The notes below the pieces were generated by a model, which saw nothing but the letters and a program-made list of their open reading frames with translations, did no database searches and was not told where the DNA came from. The position numbers and the translations under genes are program-made. 9,160 nucleotides of DNA from contig DMMN01000096.1 in NCBI GenBank assembly GCA_003453835.1, positions 445-9,604 on the forward strand. Direction: 5' to 3'. Positions 1-7,388 of this stretch are shown piece by piece (positions within the stretch are counted from its first letter, which is position 1; each line of letters opens with the position of its first letter). The stretch comes from Bacteroidota bacterium. GTDB lineage: Bacteria; Bacteroidota; Ignavibacteria; UBA10030.

Positions 1-664
1 AGCGGTCGTGCGTTACGGCGATGACGGTTCCTTTGTACTGGCCAAGATGATGTTCAAGCCACGCCACCGATTCTGCGTCCAGATGGTTTGTCGGTTCATC
101 CAACAGGAGAACATCCGGTTCCTTCAAGAGGAGCCGGCACAGCGCGACGCGCCGCCGTTCTCCGCCGGAGAGGACGTTGACCGGAGTGTCACCGGGGGGG
201 CATCGAAGCGCATCCATCGCCATCTCGAGCTTGCTCTCAAGATCCCATGCGTTGATATGGTCGATCCGTTCCTGGAGCTTCGCTTGCTTTTCGAGGAGTT
301 TGTCGAAATCCGCGTCCGGCTCGCCCAGTGCGGCGTTGACGGCTTCATAGTCTTTCAGAAGAGATACTGTTTCGGCGGCTCCCTCCTCCACGATCTCCAT
401 GACGGTCTTGGACGGATCGAGTTCCGGCTCCTGGGGCAGATAGTCGAACGTGATTCCTTTCTGGGCGGTTACCTGACCCAGATAATCTTTGTCCACGCCG
501 GCGATGATGCGCAACAGCGTGCTTTTGCCGGCACCGTTGAGTCCGAGAACTCCGATCTTTGCTCCGTAATAGAAAGACAGGTAGATGTCTTTGAGCACTT
601 GCTTGTTCGGCTTGTGGACCTTGCCGACGCCGATCATCGAGAAGATTATCTTATTGTCGCTCAT
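1..664 (-). CDS. ettA: Energy-dependent translational throttle protein EttA, ABC-F ATPase (partial, N-terminal part)
   Basis: ABC-F proteins are soluble tandem ATPases that bind the ribosomal E site; EttA links entry into the elongation cycle to the ATP/ADP ratio. The visible 221 residues hold nearly the whole first ATPase domain: Walker A GLNGAGKST (41-49), the Q-loop region YLPQEPELD (75-83), the signature LSGGERRRVAL (165-175), Walker B with LLLDEPTNHLD (186-196) and the switch His in VTHDR (about 219). The stretch DADFDKLLEKQAKLQERI and the segment LDAESVAWLE are typical of EttA rather than Uup or other ABC-F members. The ATG at 664 gives the expected N-terminus, but only a distant GGAG precedes it. 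The rest of the gene (linker and second ATPase domain) lies beyond the left edge. It is unrelated to the efflux operon, being a conserved housekeeping gene. Family assignment is firm; the EttA subfamily is very likely. Confidence 0.93.
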   Translation of the reverse strand, partial: MSDNKIIFSMIGVGKVHKPNKQVLKDIYLSFYYGAKIGVLGLNGAGKSTLLRIIAGVDKDYLGQVTAQKGITFDYLPQEPELDPSKTVMEIVEEGAAETVSLLKDYEAVNAALGEPDADFDKLLEKQAKLQERIDHINAWDLESKLEMAMDALRCPPGDTPVNVLSGGERRRVALCRLLLKEPDVLLLDEPTNHLDAESVAWLEHHLGQYKGTVIAVTHDR

Positions 665-768
665 GGAATGACTCACGCTCCAACCATCGTTTCTGATATG
701 CGGCGATCGGACGGACAACGCATAGCCTTCGCGTTGTTGGCTTTGATCGCCTCAGGTTTTTGTGCCAG

Positions 769-803
769 CCAAGATAGTCAATTTATTGCCATTGGCAAAG
801 ACA
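769..803 (-). promoter_or_regulatory. Candidate ettA promoter region (Bacteroidetes-like, imperfect)
   Basis: On the minus strand two overlapping near-matches to TTG-N19/20-TAnnTTTG are present. One is TATCTTGG (776-769) with TTG at 798-796, spacing 19. The other is TGTCTTTG (803-796) with TTG at 825-823, spacing 19. Each has one mismatch in the -7 box. Either would give an ettA leader of roughly 100-130 nt. The match is suggestive only. Confidence 0.3.
786..798. repeat. Perfect 13-bp palindrome TTGCCA-T-TGGCAA
   Basis: Two perfect 6-bp arms flank a single central base. The site overlaps both candidate ettA promoter motifs, so it could be an operator for a dimeric regulator. No cognate regulator can be named from the sequence. 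The short length leaves room for chance. Confidence 0.4.
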
Positions 804-918
804 CTAGACAAGATGACGACCGCAACAGCGGCTCACCATCTGCCTCCTCCTTCATCCATAGGACAGGGGCAGCATGCAGCGCGTCCTAGGATTCTAAAAC
901 CTGTAAGATCCATGTTCC

Positions 919-1023
919 ATTTTGATGCTTTTTGTGTTTTCTTTAAAGTAGAACGAACGGAGCGATCTCACTAAAGATCAGATCGAGATATTAAGGGCAA
1001 TTGCCGCGAAGGAGTTGCGATGA
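919..1023 (+). pseudogene. Remnant of a RelE/HigB-type toxin, C-terminal tail only
   Basis: The frame ending in TGA at 1021-1023 reads ILMLFVFS, then LK, an in-frame TAG (949-951), then NERSDLTKDQ and an Ile/Leu/Ala-rich helix ending KELR. HigB/RelE-type toxins paired with NadS/HigA-like antitoxins typically end with a hydrophobic strand, a (S/A)KNE-x-x-(D/E)L(T/S) motif and a final helix, so this matches that tail with about two extra codons, one of them a stop. Further upstream the same frame has stops at 904 and 895 and the catalytic core is not recognisable. The stop overlaps the start of the antitoxin-like gene as ATGA, as expected for a translationally coupled toxin-antitoxin pair. The remnant therefore looks like a decayed toxin. 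The alternative, a chance resemblance of a short open tail, cannot be excluded without a profile search. Confidence 0.5.
1009..1014 (+). promoter_or_regulatory. Shine-Dalgarno AAGGAG for the Xre-like gene
   Basis: AAGGAG lies 5 nt ahead of the ATG at 1020 and fixes that start. It sits inside the toxin-tail frame (codons for Lys-Glu), the usual arrangement in coupled toxin-antitoxin genes. Confidence 0.75.
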
Positions 1024-1310
1024 AAAAGGAAACATGTGATGAACTGCTGACGAGTATTGAACAAGGCGGCACCATACTGCGAGGCAAGAAGCCGCCGAGC
1101 AGATCTTTCCGCATTGATGACCCAAACGTTTCGGAAATTCGCCGACACCTGGGGCTCACTCAGCAGAAGTTTGCCGAGCTCCTCGGAATCAGTCCGGCAA
1201 CACTCCGGAACTGGGAGCAGGGCAGGCGAAAGCCTGAAGGCGCCGCTCGTGTGCTTCTTTGTGTCGCCGCGAAATATCCAAAAGCTGTCTTGGATACTGT
1301 TCGCGCATAG
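1020..1310 (+). CDS. Xre-family HTH protein, NadS/HigA-like antitoxin (orphan)
   Basis: A 96-residue DNA-binding protein. Residues about 36-68 form a Cro/C1-type helix-turn-helix: VSEIRRHLGLTQQKFAELLG, then SPATLRNWEQGRRKP. The ending EGAARVLLCVAAKYPKAV is typical of the small HTH antitoxins of the NadS/HigA type, in which the toxin gene comes first. A strong AAGGAG site precedes the ATG, and the start overlaps the stop of the toxin-like remnant (ATGA). In intact systems such a protein neutralises a RelE-fold mRNA interferase and represses its own promoter. Here no intact toxin is adjacent, so it may be a leftover, an antidote to a toxin elsewhere, or a stand-alone regulator. It is convergent with the efflux operon and separated from it by 176 bp. 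The HTH call is firm; the antitoxin assignment is good. Confidence 0.85.
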   Translation: MKKETCDELLTSIEQGGTILRGKKPPSRSFRIDDPNVSEIRRHLGLTQQKFAELLGISPATLRNWEQGRRKPEGAARVLLCVAAKYPKAVLDTVRA

Positions 1311-1357
1311 ACTTCTTGGCGCATTGATTCCTGACCGCTCACAAACTTCAGTGGGAA

Positions 1358-1387
1358 TGGTGCATCATTGTGCATCACCGACTTTTT
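1358..1387 (+). terminator. Possible weak rho-independent terminator of the Xre-like gene
   Basis: A 7-bp stem (1358-1364 with 1371-1377, one G-U pair) with a 6-nt loop is followed after 5 nt by TTTTTGTTTT. The stem is short and AT-containing and the T tract is not immediately adjacent, so this is a weak candidate. The same place contains TGCATCA twice, 10 bp apart (1361 and 1371). Confidence 0.3.
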
Positions 1388-1486
1388 GTTTTGGTCCTGA
1401 AGTCCGTTGACATCGGGACTCAACCGGAGGCCACCCAGAATGAGCGGGAATTCATCCGAAACGTTTGGTCCGAACGCGATCCCGGA

Positions 1487-4400
1487 TTAGTTGGTTCTGC
1501 CGAATCTGAAGTACAGACTCGGCACCACGATCATATTCAATGCGGTAGAGGTCAACAAGCCGCCGAGAATGACAACTGCCATCGGCGCTTCGATCTCTTT
1601 TCCCGGCTCGCCGCCGCCAAGCGCGAGAGGAACGAGCGCGAGTCCGGCGGTTAAGGCCGTCATGAATATTGGACTCAGTCGCTCCAGCGAACCCCGAACT
1701 ATTGCCTCCGTAAACTCCATCCCCTCGTCCAACAAGTGCTTGTAGTGCGAGATCATAAGTATTCCATTCCGCGTGGCGATCCCAAACAACGTGATGAAAC
1801 CGACAAGCGACGCCACACTGATGATACCGTCCGTCAGAAAGACCGACCACACGCCCCCAATGAGTGCAAGCGGGAGGTTGATCAGGATGAAAAGTGCCGG
1901 TTGGATCGCCCCAAACTGAAAATAGAGAATCAAGAAGATGATGGATAAGGACACCAGGCTCATCAGAGCAATAATCCTTGTCGCTTCCTGCTCGCTTTCA
2001 AACTGGCCTCCAAACTCCACATAGTAGCCTTGCGCAAACTTGATATTCTTTTCGATGTTGCCTTTCATTTCATCGACGACGCTCCGCAGATCTCTCCCCG
2101 AGACATTCGCCTGAACAACAATCTTCCGTTGAACGTTTTCACGGCTGATCCTATTGGGACCCTTTTCGTTGACAACCTCCGCAAGCTGAGCCAACGGGAC
2201 CTTTGCACCGGACGGCGTATCGAAGAGAGCCTTCCGTATCTTGTAAATGTCCCCCCTGTTGGCCTCGTTGAAGCGCACGATGAGGTCAAACGTGTTCTGC
2301 CCTTCACGGATTTCTGTTGCCGCTTCCCCGTTGAATGCAATGTCAATGGCTTCAGCCAACTCGCCGACGGTAATTCCGTAGCGAGCCATCGCCACGCGAT
2401 CGAATTTTATCTTTGTCTGCGGCACCTCGATTTCTTCATCTACCGAGACGTCCACAGCGCCCTCGACCTTTTGCATTTCCGCTTTTGCCAGACGAGAATA
2501 CATCCGCAACTGCTGCAAATCGGACCCGAATATCTTGACGGCGATATTCGCACGAGTCCCGGAAAGCATGTGATCGATCCGGTGACCGATCGGCTGACCG
2601 ATGGTGACGTTCGTTCCCGGTAAAGCAGAAAGCGCTTTTCTCAACCGGGCGATGAAATCTTCCTTGGGGGTACTCCCGAGCTCGAATCGAACGTCGAGTT
2701 CGGCCCCATTAACGCCCTGGGCATGTTCATCCAATTCAGCTCTTCCGGTGCGACGGGCAGTTGATTTCACCTCCGGATGAGAAAGGATGATTTCCTCTGC
2801 CAGATTTCCAATTTTGTTCGACTCCTCGAGCGATGTGCCCGGAAGAGTCACGAGACTCAGTGTCAACGATCCCTCATTGAACTCCGGCAGGAATGATCTG
2901 CCCAAGAACGGGATGACGGCTACGGTGAGCAGGAGCACGAGCAACGAAGAAAGCAACACGGCGTTGGAGTGGTGGAGAATGAGGTCCAATGTTCGCTTGT
3001 AGAGTTTCTTGAGATGTTCAACCAACCAGGGGTCTCCCTGCTTCTTCATGAAGCTTGCGTTCGGCAACAAGTAATACGAAAGCACGGGGGTAACGGTTAA
3101 CGCAACCAGAAGGGATGCAAGGATGGATGTCACGTACGCGTACCCCATAGGTCGGAGCAGCCTTCCTTCCACTCCGCTCAACAGGAACAACGGCAGGAAG
3201 ACAATGATGATGATGAGCGTGGCGTTCACCATCGGAGCGCGTATTTCCTTCGACGCCTCATAGATGGTCGTGAGGGAATCTCTTTTTTCGTGCTCGCTCC
3301 GGAGATTATTCTCCTTCAGTCTTCGGAAAACATTTTCGACATAGATGATCGCATCATCGACGAGCGCCCCGATGGCGATAGCAATCCCCCCGAGCGTCAT
3401 GGTATTGATCATGATGCCGAACCAGTCAAAAACGATGATCGTGATAATGATCGAAAGCGGAATGGCGAGCACGGAAATGAATGTGGTCCTGAAATTCCAT
3501 AAGAACAAGAAGATCACGGCGACAACAAGGAGAGCCCCATCGCGAAGTGCGGAGAGAACGTTGTTGATGGAGACGGTGATAAAATCCGACTGCTTGAAAA
3601 TATTCGAGTCAATGATCACTCCCGGGGGCAGAGTCTTCTGAATTTGGGCAAGAGACGCTTCAATGCGTCGCGTCAGCTCGAGGGTGTTCGTGAGGGGCTG
3701 CTTCTGAACGGTAAGGATGACTGCCGGTTTTGCGTTCGCGGAACCGTCCCCGATCTTGATCGACGGTCCAATCGATACCTCGGCAAGATCTTTCATCAGA
3801 ATCGGAACGCGGCCGCGGACCGCGACCACACTGTTCTCGATATCGTCGAGTCTCCGGACGCGACCAATTCCCCTGATCAAGTATTCGCTTCCGGAATCCA
3901 TGTAGGCACCGCCCGAGGAATTCTCATTTGATTCTTCCGCAGCTTTCATCACTTCGCTCAGCGAGATATTGTACGAGGAGAGTTTTTCCGGCGAGATCAG
4001 GATCTGATACTGTTTTACCGCCCCGCCAATGGGAATGACCTGGGAAACACCGCTGATCGAGAGCAGGCGCCTCCGGAGATCGAAATCGGCGATCGTCCGC
4101 AGATCCATCTCGTTCAGGTGGCGCGGATTGTTTTGCTCATCGATGCTGAGGCTGATCAGCATTATCTCTCCCATGATCGAAGAGATCGGAGCAAGCGCGG
4201 GATTGTCGACGCCCTTTGGAAGAGCGGCTGCCACGGTTTGGATTTTCTCGTTCACGATTTGCCGAGCGAGAAATATGTCTGTTCCCCAGTCGAACTCGAC
4301 CCAAACGATTGATATTCCGGCAGCGCTGGAAGACCGGACGCGCCTCACGTCGGTCGCCCCGTTGACGGCAGATTCAACCGGAAACGTCACCAGCGTCTCT

Positions 4401-4582
4401 ACCTCCTCCGATGCCATTCCATGCGCCTCCGTGATGATCGTGACGGTTGGCGCCGTGAGATCAGGGAAGACGTCAACCGGCATATCCGTGGCGATAATCG
4501 TACCCGCAATAAGGAGCATGAAGGCGGAAATGAGGACAAACAGCCTTTTCTGCAATGAAAACTGGATGAGCTTGTCGAACAT
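1487..4582 (-). CDS. HME-RND heavy-metal efflux pump, CzcA/CusA family
   Basis: The inner-membrane, proton-driven pump of a tripartite heavy-metal exporter; 1031 residues is the normal family length. It has a first TM helix at about 13-31, a large periplasmic porter loop, TM2-6 at about 343-505, a second porter loop after TM7 (about 541-560), and TM8-12 at about 872-1020. Hallmarks include DMPVDVFPDLTAPTV (33-47), the TM4 motif AIGALVDDAIIYVEN (403-417), GRSFLPEFNEG (561-571) and RIDHMLSGT (668-676). In TM4, D409 and E416 match CzcA D408 and E415, but CzcA D402 is Ala and an extra Asp (D410) is present. The CusA methionine triad appears replaced (S576, G626, H671 by my alignment). It is the last gene of the operon, 18 bp after the adaptor, with GAGG ahead of the ATG. 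Metal specificity is uncertain; a divalent ion is more likely than Cu(I)/Ag(I). Confidence 0.95.
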   Translation of the reverse strand: MFDKLIQFSLQKRLFVLISAFMLLIAGTIIATDMPVDVFPDLTAPTVTIITEAHGMASEEVETLVTFPVESAVNGATDVRRVRSSSAAGISIVWVEFDWGTDIFLARQIVNEKIQTVAAALPKGVDNPALAPISSIMGEIMLISLSIDEQNNPRHLNEMDLRTIADFDLRRRLLSISGVSQVIPIGGAVKQYQILISPEKLSSYNISLSEVMKAAEESNENSSGGAYMDSGSEYLIRGIGRVRRLDDIENSVVAVRGRVPILMKDLAEVSIGPSIKIGDGSANAKPAVILTVQKQPLTNTLELTRRIEASLAQIQKTLPPGVIIDSNIFKQSDFITVSINNVLSALRDGALLVVAVIFLFLWNFRTTFISVLAIPLSIIITIIVFDWFGIMINTMTLGGIAIAIGALVDDAIIYVENVFRRLKENNLRSEHEKRDSLTTIYEASKEIRAPMVNATLIIIIVFLPLFLLSGVEGRLLRPMGYAYVTSILASLLVALTVTPVLSYYLLPNASFMKKQGDPWLVEHLKKLYKRTLDLILHHSNAVLLSSLLVLLLTVAVIPFLGRSFLPEFNEGSLTLSLVTLPGTSLEESNKIGNLAEEIILSHPEVKSTARRTGRAELDEHAQGVNGAELDVRFELGSTPKEDFIARLRKALSALPGTNVTIGQPIGHRIDHMLSGTRANIAVKIFGSDLQQLRMYSRLAKAEMQKVEGAVDVSVDEEIEVPQTKIKFDRVAMARYGITVGELAEAIDIAFNGEAATEIREGQNTFDLIVRFNEANRGDIYKIRKALFDTPSGAKVPLAQLAEVVNEKGPNRISRENVQRKIVVQANVSGRDLRSVVDEMKGNIEKNIKFAQGYYVEFGGQFESEQEATRIIALMSLVSLSIIFLILYFQFGAIQPALFILINLPLALIGGVWSVFLTDGIISVASLVGFITLFGIATRNGILMISHYKHLLDEGMEFTEAIVRGSLERLSPIFMTALTAGLALVPLALGGGEPGKEIEAPMAVVILGGLLTSTALNMIVVPSLYFRFGRTN

Positions 4583-4600
4583 TGGGACCTCGGGGCTTTC

Positions 4601-6100
4601 TTAGTGGACGTGACCTTGACCGATCGCCGATTCGGGTGAGAGAGCCGCCAGCCGCACTTGATAGGCTCCTTTTGTAACGACACGTTCTCCTACTTTCAAG
4701 CCGTCAAGAACTTGGAGAAATCCACCGTCGGAAATCCCGGTCTTGAGGATTCTCTTCTCAAACCTCTCTCCTTCTATTTGGACATAAGCGGTCTGCATCG
4801 CGTCTTCATCGACAACAGCACTTTCTGGAATCGAAAGCGACTCCTGCCGGGTACCCGTTTTGATGGACACTTCGGCATACATCCCAACTTTAATCTTGTT
4901 TTGAGGGTTGTCGAACTCAAAGTACACGGGAACAGATCTGCTCTCCCCGTCCAAGCTCGATCCAACGGAGATTTTTCTTCCGTTGAGACTGCTAACGCGA
5001 AGTTCCTTCTCATACCCTTCAATCCGAAATGCAGCATCGGTAGAATTGTTCGCGTCTTCGAATTTGCCCGCCGAAACGTTTGCCCGGAGAATCAATCTCC
5101 TTGGATTGATGATCGTCATGAGTTCTTGTCCGCCGTCGATGTGACTCCCCATGCTGACGGAAAGAGACTCGACAAAACCGTCAATCGGCGAGACGATTGA
5201 GTACCCGGTCTCAGTGAATCGGATCTGGTCGATGAGAGAGCCATAACTTGCTTGTTTCGATTCGAAGTCAGACTTCGCTTCGTCAAATCGTTTTTCTGCC
5301 ACCGCCTTCTTGTCGAATAATCTCTGCACTCTTTCGTATTCGGCTTTTGCAAGCAGGTACTCACTCTTGATCCTCCGTATGTTCCCGCCCGCGTCGGCTG
5401 AAGGTGAGATATTGAATAGCACTTCACCTTGTTTCACAAACGCGCCGAGTGCTGGAAACCTGCCATTGTTCTTCCGTAAGAGAAGTCCGGCCACCGGTGA
5501 CACTATTTTGGAGCACAATTCCGCTTTGGCCATTATCTCTCCGGTCGCGGGGACGGAGGATTGCAGGGATCGCTTGAGCACGGGGGCGGTCGCAAAGTCG
5601 ATTCTCCACTGCTGCTCTTTGAGGAACGGAATGAAGGGGGATGCGGACTCTTCATCTGCTGGAGGTACTTCGTTCTCCGAGGCGTACACGATAATATTGC
5701 CCACGATGATGCTATCGGACACCTGCGCACCGTTCAGAGTCATCGTCATCGAAAATCGCCCGGACGAGCCGAATGTGACCGATGGCGTAAAGATACCGGC
5801 CCTGGCCGGCTTGCTTTCGCCCACGCGAACGGTATGCCCAGAGTCACTCTTGAACTCGACTCTCAGCGTTCCTTGAGTTACCGCTTTGAAGTCCTTCAAA
5901 TCGGTAAGGTGAATAAGGAATTTCGCTTCCTGGCCGACAACCAACGGTGGATATTCCATAAACAGCTCGGTTGACGTGCTGTAGTGTGTAACGGATTTGT
6001 TGCCTGGCTGAAGCTCCCGGTTGTTTGTGTTGCTGCCGGAGCAGCCGCAAAACAACAGCACAAGGAGAATCGTCATTGCTCTTAAGAACACGCTGATCAT
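4601..6100 (-). CDS. RND efflux periplasmic adaptor lipoprotein (CzcB/CusB type) with N-terminal beta-domain
   Basis: The membrane-fusion protein that bridges pump and outer-membrane channel. From the ATG at 6100 it has 499 residues; an AGGGG site 8 nt upstream favours this start over the GTG at 6109. A hydrophobic N-terminus ends in FCGC, so C20 is the probable lipidated Cys. Residues about 46-142 form an extra beta-rich domain (MEYPPLVVGQEAKFLIHLTD onward) resembling the YtkA/FixH-like domains found in some metal-efflux adaptors. The linker KEQQWRIDFATAPV (about 162-175) is typical of CzcB-like proteins. Split lipoyl halves lie at about 194-235 and 300-330 around a coiled-coil hairpin (about 240-295), followed by a beta-barrel and a membrane-proximal domain. 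The protein ends GQGHVH, a possible metal ligand pair. There is an 11-bp gap to the channel gene upstream and 18 bp to the pump downstream. Family assignment is firm; the N-terminal domain assignment is moderate. Confidence 0.93.
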   Translation of the reverse strand: MISVFLRAMTILLVLLFCGCSGSNTNNRELQPGNKSVTHYSTSTELFMEYPPLVVGQEAKFLIHLTDLKDFKAVTQGTLRVEFKSDSGHTVRVGESKPARAGIFTPSVTFGSSGRFSMTMTLNGAQVSDSIIVGNIIVYASENEVPPADEESASPFIPFLKEQQWRIDFATAPVLKRSLQSSVPATGEIMAKAELCSKIVSPVAGLLLRKNNGRFPALGAFVKQGEVLFNISPSADAGGNIRRIKSEYLLAKAEYERVQRLFDKKAVAEKRFDEAKSDFESKQASYGSLIDQIRFTETGYSIVSPIDGFVESLSVSMGSHIDGGQELMTIINPRRLILRANVSAGKFEDANNSTDAAFRIEGYEKELRVSSLNGRKISVGSSLDGESRSVPVYFEFDNPQNKIKVGMYAEVSIKTGTRQESLSIPESAVVDEDAMQTAYVQIEGERFEKRILKTGISDGGFLQVLDGLKVGERVVTKGAYQVRLAALSPESAIGQGHVH

Positions 6101-6111
6101 GGCCCTCACCC

Positions 6112-7335
6112 CTATTTGATTTCATTGTTCCAGGTATCGCCGGAGATTCTTGCTAACTCATTTATGCTTTGACGGTACTTTATCTCTACATCGTTGTGCA
6201 GTTTCATCCCTTCGGTGAATGCATTGAGACCATCGATGAACTCAACCAGAGAGAGCTCACCCAGCATGTAGGAATACACCGAAGTTGAAAGAATGGTGTG
6301 CAATTGGAGATCGTCTTGGTGGCCACGGAGACCCTCGTACTGCCGGTACCTTGCGGACGCATCTTGCACTTCCGTGGCAATCTGTTTCAGAAGGAATGCC
6401 TTTTGTCCCCCAAGAATGCTCAGTTGCGCTTCAGTGTGCTCGATGTCTGATTGGCTTCTTCTGAACAGGGGGATCTCAAGATTGAGCTGGACCACCGAAC
6501 CGGAAAATTGATCCGACCGCTTTTTGTATCCGGCAGCCAGATGAATTTCGGGAATCCCTTTCAGCCTGCTATGAGAAAGAAAGGCTGATTCACTCTCGAT
6601 GAGGCGCTCGATCGCCTTCAAGTCCTTCCTGTTTTGAAGTGCGAACTGAAACAACGCGTCGCCGGTTGGTGGATGCGCCTGGGGCGCCGGGAGAGGTGCC
6701 AGCCGAAGTTCTCTCTCGGGATCGTAGCCGATTGTCAACCGTAATCGATTGAGTTGGGTACTACGCTGAAGTTCAGCCTCGCTGACTTCAGCCCGAAGTT
6801 TGTTCACCTCGATGAGTATTCTCTGCAGCTCGTATTCGGAGATATCACCTTCCTGCATTCGCTGCCTGGCGTCGGAGGCGATCCCGTCGAGAGTGGAAAG
6901 GGCGCCGTCGAGCTGCGCGGCGAGCACGGTGAAATAATGCGATTTCAAATAAGCATCCTGAACTTGATACGTAACATCGCTTTTTGAATGGTCAGACAGG
7001 AGTCTTTGAGCCTCTAGATATTTCTGTTTGGAATCGATGTTGGCCCAACGATCCCACAGGAAATTCAATGGCAGAGAGCCGACTGCAATCCACTCACCGG
7101 CGGTCGCGGTGTTCAGCATCAATTCTTCACGCGAGTAGCCAAACACGGGGTTGGGGGGGCGCAACGATTGGTCAAGCTCGGCTTGCGATTTTCGTATGTC
7201 GGAATAACGCCTTTGGAGCTCGGTGTTCTTCTCCAACGCCTGCCGGATTGCTGCATCAAGTGAGATGGTGGTTTGTGCCTGCGCCGTAATAGCACGAAGC
7301 ACAAATAGAACTAGAACGAGAGAGTATGGTCTCAC
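6112..7335 (-). CDS. TolC-family outer-membrane efflux channel (CzcC/CusC type)
   Basis: The outer-membrane exit duct for the RND pump, 407 residues. A signal peptide with a hydrophobic core (LVLVLFVL) ends at A18-Q19-A20, giving a likely mature start at Q21. The protein has the two internally related, coiled-coil-rich halves of the OEP family; SLDAAIRQALEKNTELQ (about 25-41) and PPNPVFGYSREEL (about 59-71) are typical of CzcC-like members, and the second half starts near ALQNRKDLKAIERLI. There is no lipobox Cys, unlike CusC of enterobacteria. The start is a GTG at 7335 with GGAG 5 nt upstream; no other start preserves the signal peptide, and an upstream out-of-frame ATG runs straight into a stop. 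It lies 53 bp after the His-rich gene and 11 bp before the adaptor, so cotranscription is very likely. Confidence 0.92.
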   Translation of the reverse strand: MRPYSLVLVLFVLRAITAQAQTTISLDAAIRQALEKNTELQRRYSDIRKSQAELDQSLRPPNPVFGYSREELMLNTATAGEWIAVGSLPLNFLWDRWANIDSKQKYLEAQRLLSDHSKSDVTYQVQDAYLKSHYFTVLAAQLDGALSTLDGIASDARQRMQEGDISEYELQRILIEVNKLRAEVSEAELQRSTQLNRLRLTIGYDPERELRLAPLPAPQAHPPTGDALFQFALQNRKDLKAIERLIESESAFLSHSRLKGIPEIHLAAGYKKRSDQFSGSVVQLNLEIPLFRRSQSDIEHTEAQLSILGGQKAFLLKQIATEVQDASARYRQYEGLRGHQDDLQLHTILSTSVYSYMLGELSLVEFIDGLNAFTEGMKLHNDVEIKYRQSINELARISGDTWNNEIK

Positions 7336-7388
7336 GGTAGCTCCATAAGAATTTGGAAATGTCGAGTGGTCTTGAGACGACGAGGCGG

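Larger units (their letters stand above)
665..1019. other. Intergenic spacer between ettA and the Xre-like gene
   Basis: No convincing intact gene is present here. A long plus-strand open frame runs antisense through ettA and into this stretch but has no recognisable protein. The spacer contains two candidate minus-strand promoter-like motifs for ettA, a perfect 13-bp inverted repeat (786-798) and, from about 919 onward, the plus-strand remnant of a toxin gene. The two divergent genes must both be expressed from this spacer unless the Xre-like gene depended on the lost toxin promoter. Confidence 0.6.

Noticed and set aside
8..889. 293-codon plus-strand open frame at the left edge
   Set aside because: It is the antisense shadow of ettA through 664 and has no recognisable domain; the minus strand encodes unmistakable Walker A, signature and Walker B motifs.
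2030..2623. 197-codon plus-strand open frame
   Set aside because: Antisense shadow inside the pump gene; composition and motifs are not those of a protein family I recognise.
4029..4604. 191-codon plus-strand open frame
   Set aside because: It is antisense to the first part of the RND pump gene, which is full length and highly conserved; no domain on the plus strand.
4658..5876. Several 180-190 codon plus-strand frames opposite the adaptor gene
   Set aside because: All lie fully antisense to the adaptor coding sequence, which has clear adaptor-family features over its length.
6101..6109. GTG start at 6109 for the adaptor
   Set aside because: AGGGG is properly spaced (8 nt) for the ATG at 6100 but abuts the GTG.
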